This document shows, piece by piece, positions 58,213 to 64,000 of a DNA stretch of 64,000 nucleotides. Position numbers and translations under genes: made by a program. This stretch comes from Haloactinopolyspora alba (GTDB taxonomy: Bacteria > Actinomycetota > Actinomycetes > Jiangellales > Jiangellaceae): contig NZ_PYGE01000006.1 in NCBI RefSeq assembly GCF_003014555.1, positions 124,001-188,000 of the forward strand. The letters run 5' to 3'. The notes under the pieces were generated by a model, which was given only the letters and a program-made list of their open reading frames with translations, had not been told where the DNA came from and searched no databases. How positions within the stretch are numbered: position 1 is the first letter of the stretch; each line of letters opens with the position of its first letter.

Positions 58213-58264
58213 CGCCCGCCGCGAGCGCCCGCCGCGAGCGCCCGCCGCGAGCGCCCGCCGCGAG
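58213..58264. repeat. 13-bp tandem repeat, four copies
   Basis: Four perfect copies of CGCCCGCCGCGAG, followed by two copies of a 14-bp unit ATCGTGCCTCGGGG at 58,268-58,295. It lies in the region upstream of the ABC genes. No coding sequence is seen in it. Confidence 0.9.
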
Positions 58265-58324
58265 CGCATCGTGCCTCGGGGATCGTGCCTCGGGGTGCGG
58301 CCACGGCCCGACAGAGCAGGAAAT

Positions 58325-58525
58325 GATCAGGTGACAGCCGAGCCGGGAATGATCAGGTGACAGATCGCCGTCGTGGACCGTCATACTGTCACCTGATCGT
58401 TTCGTGTCCACCGATCGGACATGATCAGGTGACCCGAGCTCCGGGCCGCAGCAGGGGCCACACTTCTGTCGTCACCTGATCGACACGTCGACGACGATCA
58501 GGTGACGGGACGACGATCAGGTGAC
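58325..58525. repeat. Array of seven GATCAGGTGAC motifs
   Basis: Direct copies at 58,325, 58,351, 58,423, 58,496 and 58,515, and inverted copies (GTCACCTGATC) at 58,388 and 58,471. The array fills the gap between the ABC exporter start and the hisF stop. Spacers vary from 8 to 62 bases. Whether it is a regulatory array or a REP-like element is not known. Confidence 0.9.
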
Positions 58526-58566
58526 AACAGCCGACGCGACCGCGGCACGAGCGTCCAGCGCAGGGG

Positions 58567-59316
58567 TCAGCGCACCGGGTGGCCCGCGGCCGCGAGCGTC
58601 TCCTTCACGTCCCGGATGGGCAGGTCGCCGAAGTGGAACACACTGGCGGCCAGCACCGCGTCCGCGCCGGCCGCCACGGCGGGCGCGAAGTGCGACAGCG
58701 CCCCGGCGCCCCCGCTGGCGACGACCGGCACGTCGACGGCGGCACGCACCGCCTGCAGCATCTCGACGTCGTAGCCGTTCTTCGTGCCGTCCGCGTCCAT
58801 CGAGTTGAGCAGGATCTCGCCGGCGCCGAGGTCGGCGGCGCGCCGGGCCCAGCTCACCGCGTCGGTGCCGGTGCCGCGGCGTCCGCCGTGCGTGGTGACC
58901 TCGAAGCCGGACGCGGTGTCGCCGCCGCGGCGTGCGTCGACCGAGAGCACCAGCACCTGGGCGCCGAAACGCTCGGCGATCTCGCCCACGAGCTCCGGAC
59001 GTGCGACGGCCGCCGTGTTCACGCCGACCTTGTCCGCTCCGGCGCGCAGCAGCCGGTCCACGTCCTCGACGGTGCGCACCCCTCCGCCCACGGTCAGCGG
59101 GATGAACACCGCGTCGGCCGTGCGCGACACCACGTCGTACATCGTCGACCGGTCGTCGCTGGACGCGGTGATGTCGAGGAACACCAGCTCGTCGGCGCCT
59201 TCACGGCCGTACGCGGCGGCCATCTCCACCGGGTCGCCGGCGTCGCGCAGGTCGGCGAAGCGCACGCCCTTCACCACCCGGCCGGCGTCCACGTCCAGGC
59301 ACGGGATGACACGCAC
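58567..59316 (-). CDS. hisF: Imidazole glycerol phosphate synthase cyclase subunit
   Basis: This 249-residue TIM barrel forms imidazole glycerol phosphate with HisH. It opens [17 protein letters not shown] and has FLDITASSD near 46, [14 protein letters not shown] near 73, [10 protein letters not shown] near 124 and [11 protein letters not shown] near 221. The GTG at 59,316 has no good ribosome site; a CTG at 59,328, in frame and five bases after GGAGG, would give LSVAVRV as the usual N-terminus and is the alternative start. The gene overlaps the ridA-like stop only with the CTG start. Confidence 0.93.
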   Translation of the reverse strand: MRVIPCLDVDAGRVVKGVRFADLRDAGDPVEMAAAYGREGADELVFLDITASSDDRSTMYDVVSRTADAVFIPLTVGGGVRTVEDVDRLLRAGADKVGVNTAAVARPELVGEIAERFGAQVLVLSVDARRGGDTASGFEVTTHGGRRGTGTDAVSWARRAADLGAGEILLNSMDADGTKNGYDVEMLQAVRAAVDVPVVASGGAGALSHFAPAVAAGADAVLAASVFHFGDLPIRDVKETLAAAGHPVR

Positions 59317-59324
59317 CGCGACGC

Positions 59325-59735
59325 TCAGGACGCCTCCTCCGTCGGGCCGCCGAGCCCCGCCCGGTAGCCAACCGCCTCGATCTCGACCAGCAGCCGCGGA
59401 TCGATCAACGCGCTGACCTGCAGCATCGACGTAGCCGGCCGGATGTCGCCGAACATCTCGCCGTGTGCGCGGCCGTACTCCTCCCAGCGGGAGATGTCGG
59501 TGACGAAGATGCGCGTGCGCACCACGTCCTCGGGCGCCGCGCCGACACGCTCCAGCGCGGCAGCGACGTTGCGCAGGGTCTGCACGGTCTGCAGGTACGC
59601 GTCGCCCTCGTGCACGACGTCGCCGTCGGCGATCGGGGTGCAGCCGCTGACCCAGACGTGCCCGTCCGCGGCAACCGCGCGGCTGTAACCGACGATCGCC
59701 TCCCACGGGGCGCCGGAGCCGACCCGGACGGTCAT
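59325..59735 (-). CDS. RidA family enamine/imine deaminase
   Basis: This 136-residue protein belongs to the RidA/YjgF group that removes reactive enamines, which arise among others from PLP enzymes. It has [42 protein letters not shown] and [16 protein letters not shown]; Arg and Glu in the latter two fit the binding pocket. It lies between priA and hisF with a four-base overlap on one side, an actinobacterial arrangement that suggests a role near histidine metabolism. Confidence 0.9.
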   Translation of the reverse strand: MTVRVGSGAPWEAIVGYSRAVAADGHVWVSGCTPIADGDVVHEGDAYLQTVQTLRNVAAALERVGAAPEDVVRTRIFVTDISRWEEYGRAHGEMFGDIRPATSMLQVSALIDPRLLVEIEAVGYRAGLGGPTEEAS

Positions 59736-60457
59736 GTGCTCGCCACCTTCAGTGCCTCCTCCAGCGTGAACGCGCCAGCGTACAGCGCCTTGCCGATGAT
59801 CGCTCCCTCGACCCCGGCCGGGACGAGGGCACGCAGCGCGGCGACGTCGTCCAGGGTGGACACGCCGCCGCTGGCGACGACGGGACGGTCGGTGCGCGCG
59901 CACACCTCACGCAGCAGATCGACGTTGGGCCCGCGCAGCGTGCCGTCCTTGGCGACGTCGGTGACGACGTACCGGGCGCAGCCGTCGCGGTCCAGCCGGT
60001 CGAGCACCTCCCACAGGTCGCCGCCCTCGCGGGTCCAGCCGCGGGCGGCCAGCGTCGTCCCGCGCACGTCCAGGCCGACCGCGACGCGGTCGCCGTGCCG
60101 GGCGATCGCGGCGGCGGTCCAGTCCGGGTTCTCCAGCGCTGCCGTGCCCAGGTTCACCCGCGCGCACCCGGTCGCGAGGGCGGCCTCGAGGGACTCGTCG
60201 TCGCGGATGCCCCCGGACAGTTCCACCGCGACGTCCAGGCGCCCGACCACCTCGGCCAGCAGCTCGCGGTTGCTCCCGCGCCCGAACGCCGCGTCCAGGT
60301 CCACCAGGTGCACCCACGCCGCGCCCGCGTCCTGCCACGCCAGCGCGGCCTCCAGCGGCGCGCCGTACGAGGTCTCGCTGCCCGCGGCGCCCTGCACGAG
60401 CCGCACGGCCTGGCCGTCGACCACGTCCACCGCCGGCAGCAGCTCCAGCTCCGTCAT
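59732..60457 (-). CDS. priA: Bifunctional HisA/TrpF isomerase (PriA)
   Basis: This 241-residue TIM barrel begins [20 protein letters not shown], has [16 protein letters not shown] near 47, [13 protein letters not shown] near 75 and [13 protein letters not shown] near 191. It fits the actinobacterial PriA family, which isomerises both the histidine and tryptophan precursors. No trpF is present in the trp genes of this window, which supports that reading. The ATG is at 60,457. Confidence 0.92.
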   Translation of the reverse strand: MTELELLPAVDVVDGQAVRLVQGAAGSETSYGAPLEAALAWQDAGAAWVHLVDLDAAFGRGSNRELLAEVVGRLDVAVELSGGIRDDESLEAALATGCARVNLGTAALENPDWTAAAIARHGDRVAVGLDVRGTTLAARGWTREGGDLWEVLDRLDRDGCARYVVTDVAKDGTLRGPNVDLLREVCARTDRPVVASGGVSTLDDVAALRALVPAGVEGAIIGKALYAGAFTLEEALKVAST

Positions 60458-60537
60458 CGTCGCCTCGCCCGCGTCGTCTCGCCGGCCGTCGTGACGCCTG
60501 CCATGGTCTCCCTCGTCCTCGTGTCGTCCGGGGCCGC

Positions 60538-61281
60538 TCATCCGAGCTTCACCGCCCGGAACCGCAGCCGCCGGTAGTCGGCCCACCAGGCGTCGTCGTG
60601 CCACAGCTGCGGCCGGGCGATCTCCTCGGCACGGCGCAGCACGTCGGCCGGCAGCGCGGCGACCACGTCGGCGGCGAACATCGACAGCCACTTCAGCAGC
60701 CCGTCCGGCCCGGCCAGTTGGGTCGGCCGGTCGTAGAAGTCCAGCTGGCGGATCTCGAGGCCCGCGTCCTCGAGCATCGCCGCGTACTGCGCCGGCGACG
60801 AGAAGAACCACGGCCACGCCGGCCGGGGCCGTCCCGCCTCGAGGCACGCCTCGTCGACCGCCGCGGTGATCGCGGCCACGTTCCCGGTCGCGCCCATCTC
60901 GGCGACGAACCGGCCGTCGACGCGCAGCGCGTCGGACACGCACCCGAGCACCTCGACCTGCGCCGGCATCCAGTGCAGGGCCGCGTTGGACACCACGCCG
61001 TCGACGGGACGGTCGACGCTGAAGTCGTGCGCGTCCGCGACCCGCAGCTCGACGTCGTCGCCGAGCCGGGCCCGGGCGGCCTCGATCATGTCGGCGTCGG
61101 CGTCCATGCCGATGGCGGTCGCGCCCGACTCGATGATGCGCGCGGTCAGGTCACCGGTGCCACAGCCCAGGTCGAGGATCGTCTCGCCGGGCTGTGGCAC
61201 CAGCCAGTCGAGCAGCTCGGCTCCGTACGCCGCGACGAACGCGAAGTCGCGGTCGTAGGCGCCGGAATCCCACGTCGTCAC
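60538..61281 (-). CDS. SAM-dependent methyltransferase inside the his operon
   Basis: This 247-residue protein has a class I SAM domain: [19 protein letters not shown] near 37, [19 protein letters not shown] near 58, and VSNAALHWM near 98 (the Asn/His/Trp pattern of trans-aconitate methyltransferase-like enzymes). The end is Trp/Arg-rich. It overlaps the hisH stop by four bases, so it is part of the operon. The substrate is unknown. Confidence 0.82.
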   Translation of the reverse strand: MTTWDSGAYDRDFAFVAAYGAELLDWLVPQPGETILDLGCGTGDLTARIIESGATAIGMDADADMIEAARARLGDDVELRVADAHDFSVDRPVDGVVSNAALHWMPAQVEVLGCVSDALRVDGRFVAEMGATGNVAAITAAVDEACLEAGRPRPAWPWFFSSPAQYAAMLEDAGLEIRQLDFYDRPTQLAGPDGLLKWLSMFAADVVAALPADVLRRAEEIARPQLWHDDAWWADYRRLRFRAVKLG

Positions 61282-61919
61282 GTCTGCACACCCTTCACCC
61301 AGTTCTCCAGCAGCCGCAGCCCCGCGTCCCCGGACTTCTCCGGGTGGAACTGCGTCGCCGACAGCGGACCGTTCTCGACGGCGGCGACGAACCGGTCGCC
61401 GCCGTGCTCGGACCAGGTCACCCGCGGCGGCTCGAACCGCCCCGTGTCCTGCAGGCCCCATCGCCGCACCCCGTAGGAGTGCACGAAGTAGAAGCGTTCG
61501 TCGCGCACACCGTCGAACAGCGCCGTGTCGGCCGGCGTGTCGACCGTGTTCCAGCCCATGTGCGGTACCGGCGTGGCCTGGATCCGCTCGACCGTACCCG
61601 GCCACTCCCCCAGACCCTCGGCCTCGTCACCGTGTTCGACGCCGCGATCGAACATGATCTGCATGCCCACGCAGATGCCCAGCACCGCGCGCCCGCCCGC
61701 GAGCCTGCGCCCGACGACCTCGTGTCCGCGCACCGCCCGGACGCCGTCGGCGCACGCCGCGAACGCGCCGACTCCGGGCACCACCAGGCCGTCGGCGTCC
61801 ATCGCGGCGGTGCGGTCCGCGGTCAGCGTGACGTCCGCACCGACCTCGCGCAGCGCGCGCACCGCCGATCGCACGTTGCCGAACCCGTAGTCCAGCACGA
61901 CCACCCGCCGGCCGCTCAT
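61278..61919 (-). CDS. hisH: Imidazole glycerol phosphate synthase glutaminase subunit
   Basis: This 213-residue class I glutamine amidotransferase gives ammonia to HisF. It begins [19 protein letters not shown], has the nucleophile in [12 protein letters not shown] (Cys near 83) and late His and Glu in FYFVHSYG and ATQFHPEKS. It is divergent from the hydrolase gene with only two bases between starts, and coupled to the methyltransferase. Confidence 0.95.
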   Translation of the reverse strand: MSGRRVVVLDYGFGNVRSAVRALREVGADVTLTADRTAAMDADGLVVPGVGAFAACADGVRAVRGHEVVGRRLAGGRAVLGICVGMQIMFDRGVEHGDEAEGLGEWPGTVERIQATPVPHMGWNTVDTPADTALFDGVRDERFYFVHSYGVRRWGLQDTGRFEPPRVTWSEHGGDRFVAAVENGPLSATQFHPEKSGDAGLRLLENWVKGVQT

Positions 61920-61921
61920 CC

Positions 61922-63130
61922 GTGCCTCCCGCGTGTCACACTTCGCTCGTGAGCCTCGACGATCATCGGCCCGTGCCGGCCGCCACTGCGGGAGGCCGTC
62001 CGCGGCGCTGGCGGCGTGTCGCCGTCGCCGGGTCGGCGACCGCCGTGGGGGTGGCGCTCACGAGCACCGCGGCCGGGGCCTGGTACTACGCGGACGAGCT
62101 GCTGCGGGTCCGCCCCGACCCGCCGGAGTTTCCGCTGACCGTCGTCGCGGTCACCGGATCCACCGTCACCCTGTCCGGCACGGGCGCCGACCAACCGGGG
62201 CTGCTCGGAGTGCATTGGCCCGGCGGCTATGCCCGGGTGGGGCCGGATGTCCGCGTCGTGCGTGCCTCCGGCACCGCGGGCACCGTCGTGCGCGGCCTGC
62301 GCGCCTACCCCGACACCCCGGCCGTCGGCGCCACCGTCCGCCTCGACTTCTACGCCGCACCGCTCGAGCCGGCGGAGCTGGCCACGGTCACCGGGCTGGA
62401 CGTCGGCGAGATCGGCTACGACGGGCCGCTGGGCCGCTACCCCGCGACGTACCTGCCCGCCGCCGGCGGGGCCCGTTGGGTCGTGCACGTGCACGGCCGC
62501 GGCGGCTCCCGCGCCGAGGGCTACCGGTTGATGCCCGCGCTGCACACAGCCGGCTACCCGCAACTGTCCGTCGCCTACCGCAACGACGACGGCGCACCCG
62601 CGGACCCCGGCGGCGAGTTCGGTCTCGGCTGGACCGAGTCCGACGATCTCGCCGCAGCGGTCAGCGAAGCGCGTGCTCGCGGCGCCCGCGACGTGATCCT
62701 GGCCGGGTACTCGATGGGCGGCGCGATCATCGGGAACTACCTGCGCACACACGGCTCCGACGGCGTGGCCGGGGTGCTGTACGACGCGCCCGCGCTGTCG
62801 TGGCCGGACATTCTGACCTACCAGGCCGCCCAGCGCGGGATGCCCCGCTTCGCCGCCCGGGTCGCCGCGACGGCGGTGCGGTGGCGCGCCGGTGTCGACC
62901 TGATCGCCATGGACCAGGTGACCCGTGCCGAACGGCTGGACGTGCCGGTGTTCCTGGCCCACGGCGCGAACGACTCGACAGTGCCGGTCTCGTCGTCGGA
63001 CGCGCTCGCCGCGGCCCGCCCGGATCTGGTGACGTACCTGCGAACCGACGCCGAGCACGTCCAGAGCTGGAACGTCGACCCGGACCACTACGAGACGCGA
63101 GTCCTCGACTTCCTCGCGCGCCTCCGCTGA
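61922..63130 (+). CDS. Membrane-anchored alpha/beta hydrolase
   Basis: This 402-residue protein (GTG at 61,922, or at 61,949) has an N-terminal hydrophobic anchor (about 34-56). A beta-rich part follows (70-150), then an alpha/beta hydrolase. The oxyanion site is [13 protein letters not shown] near 185, the nucleophile Ser is in [13 protein letters not shown] near 262, Asp in [10 protein letters not shown] near 348 and His in DAEHVQSW near 379. The substrate is unknown. It is divergent from hisH. Confidence 0.85.
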   Translation: MPPACHTSLVSLDDHRPVPAATAGGRPRRWRRVAVAGSATAVGVALTSTAAGAWYYADELLRVRPDPPEFPLTVVAVTGSTVTLSGTGADQPGLLGVHWPGGYARVGPDVRVVRASGTAGTVVRGLRAYPDTPAVGATVRLDFYAAPLEPAELATVTGLDVGEIGYDGPLGRYPATYLPAAGGARWVVHVHGRGGSRAEGYRLMPALHTAGYPQLSVAYRNDDGAPADPGGEFGLGWTESDDLAAAVSEARARGARDVILAGYSMGGAIIGNYLRTHGSDGVAGVLYDAPALSWPDILTYQAAQRGMPRFAARVAATAVRWRAGVDLIAMDQVTRAERLDVPVFLAHGANDSTVPVSSSDALAAARPDLVTYLRTDAEHVQSWNVDPDHYETRVLDFLARLR

Positions 63131-63142
63131 CCCGCAGGCGAC

Positions 63143-63373
63143 GACGGGTTCCGGGCGCCGTCCGCGAACGGACGTCAGCCGGAGCCGCCCGTGTGGGGGG
63201 CGGGGAGATCCCGTCCATGGTGCGGACGGGCATCGGCGAGCGACAACGGGGACGCGCCTCGCGGACGGCGGCCGGAACCCGTCCATGGTGCGGACGGGCA
63301 TCGGCGAGCGAGGCACGAGCGAGCCGCGGGCGAGGACGGGTTCCGGGCGCCGTCCGCGAACGGAACTCAGCCG
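63143..63373. repeat. Mosaic of direct and inverted repeats
   Basis: Two copies of a 30-base unit (GACGGGTTCCGGGCGCCGTC and 10 more) start at 63,143 and 63,335. Two identical 34-base copies (63,210-63,243 and 63,278-63,311) contain the hairpin CCCGTCC-ATGGTGC-GGACGGG. An inverted, slightly changed copy of the first unit lies at about 63,255-63,283. The array lies between convergent genes and could serve as a double terminator. Confidence 0.85.
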
Positions 63374-63375
63374 CG

Positions 63376-63981
63376 TCACAAGGCGCCCTTCGTGGACGGC
63401 ACGCCGAGCTCGCGCGGGTCGTACGCGACGGCCGTACGCAGCGCTCGCGCCACAGCCTTGAACTGCGCCTCGGCGACGTGGTGCGGGTCGCGCCCGCCGA
63501 GCACCCGTACGTGCATGGTCAGCCCGGCGTGGTGGGCGATGCTCTCGAGGACGTGCGCGGTCAGCGACCCGGTGAAGTGTCCGCCGATCAGCACGTGCTC
63601 CTGCCCGGCGGGCTCGCCGGCGTGCACGAAGTACGGGCGGCCGGACACGTCCACCACCGCGTGCGCGAGCGCCTCGTCCAGCGGCACGGTCGCCTCGCCG
63701 TAGCGGACGATGCCGGTCTTGTCGCCGAGCGCCTCGCGCAGCGCCTGGCCGAGCACGATGGCGGTGTCCTCGACGGTGTGGTGGACGTCGATGTGCGTGT
63801 CGCCCTCCGCGCTGACGGTCAGGTCGATCAGCGAGTGCCTGGCGAACGCGGTGAGCATGTGGTCGTAGAAGCCGACGGTGGTGGCGATGTCGTGCCGGCC
63901 GGAGCCGTCCAGGTCGACCTGGACGGCGACCGTGCTCTCGCTGGTCGTCCGCTCGACCTTCGCCGTGCGATCACTCATCAT
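63376..63981 (-). CDS. hisB: Imidazoleglycerol-phosphate dehydratase
   Basis: This 201-residue enzyme has the conserved metal motifs [18 protein letters not shown] near 38, [19 protein letters not shown] near 59, and [16 protein letters not shown] near 143 with [16 protein letters not shown] near 165. The length is normal for the dehydratase alone (no phosphatase domain). The ATG is at 63,981 (or the next at 63,978). Upstream lies the window edge, probably hisC or hisD. Confidence 0.96.
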   Translation of the reverse strand: MMSDRTAKVERTTSESTVAVQVDLDGSGRHDIATTVGFYDHMLTAFARHSLIDLTVSAEGDTHIDVHHTVEDTAIVLGQALREALGDKTGIVRYGEATVPLDEALAHAVVDVSGRPYFVHAGEPAGQEHVLIGGHFTGSLTAHVLESIAHHAGLTMHVRVLGGRDPHHVAEAQFKAVARALRTAVAYDPRELGVPSTKGAL

Positions 63982-64000
63982 CGTTCTCCCGTCACCACTG

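Larger units (their letters stand above)
58086..58566. other. Repeat-filled gap between the ABC exporter and hisF
   Basis: These 481 bases hold no convincing gene. They contain the 13-bp tandem repeat, the 14-bp doublet and the GATCAGGTGAC array. The ABC promoter must lie here too. Confidence 0.7.

Noticed and set aside
58082-58411. Small protein in the ABC exporter upstream gap
   Set aside because: The frame crosses the 13-bp tandem repeat and the motif array and is Ala/Arg/Gly-rich; it has no supporting site.
58213-58525. CRISPR array
   Set aside because: The repeats are 11-14 bases with irregular spacing and both orientations, and no cas genes are near.
61916-63379. 487-residue frame antisense to the hydrolase
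   Set aside because: It runs through the repeat mosaic, and the opposite frame holds a clear catalytic triad.

Overview
The window is high-GC DNA from an actinomycete (Actinomycetota). The host part carries a typical actinobacterial block: pyk, gltD, gltB, lgt, trpA, trpB, trpC, trpE, hisI, then hisF, a ridA homologue, priA (hisA), hisH and hisB. GTG starts and ATGA/GTGA overlaps are common, and a lone PriA-type enzyme appears to serve both histidine and tryptophan synthesis. The exact order cannot be fixed from the sequence.

Bases 1 to about 33,003 are the right-hand part of an integrated siphovirus-like prophage; its left end lies outside the window. From left to right there is a late module read rightwards: the end of the large terminase, portal, MuF-like protein, scaffold, P22-like coat protein, head-tail connectors, tail tube, a frameshifted tail chaperone pair, tape measure, distal tail protein, a large hub/fibre protein and two small membrane proteins that look like holins. 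No endolysin is visible. A leftward lysogenic block follows, with a small coiled-coil protein and a hyaluronan-synthase-like membrane glycosyltransferase. Then comes an immunity/control region with an XRE repressor, palindromic operators and a second DNA-binding protein. The early module is read rightwards: a Cas4/RecB-like nuclease, a DnaB-like ATPase, a RuvC-like resolvase, a triple zinc-module protein, a primase split over two frames, a MazG-like protein, a phosphoesterase, and two overlapping genes that look like the two halves of a sigma factor. An accessory island (a small membrane protein, a DUF5677-like protein and a DUF2321 protein) lies against the attachment site. That site is the 3' end of a tRNA gene at about 32,959-33,003, so it is probably attR.

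The host part (33,007-64,000) holds a methyltransferase, an LLM oxidoreductase, an ArsR-GNAT fusion, and central carbon, nitrogen and amino-acid genes. It also has two DsbA-like membrane thioredoxin proteins, paired septum-formation-type lipoproteins and a heterodimeric ABC exporter with one degenerate ATP site. Intergenic repeats are prominent here: a 61-bp element in two copies, a nested hairpin between gltB and gltD, seven copies of GATCAGGTGAC upstream of the ABC exporter, and a mosaic of direct and inverted repeats before hisB.

The observations most worth following are the split sigma factor, the ACTAGT-centred element family in the phage early region, the phage glycosyltransferase, the triple zinc-module protein, the accessory island at the attachment site, and the GATCAGGTGAC array.
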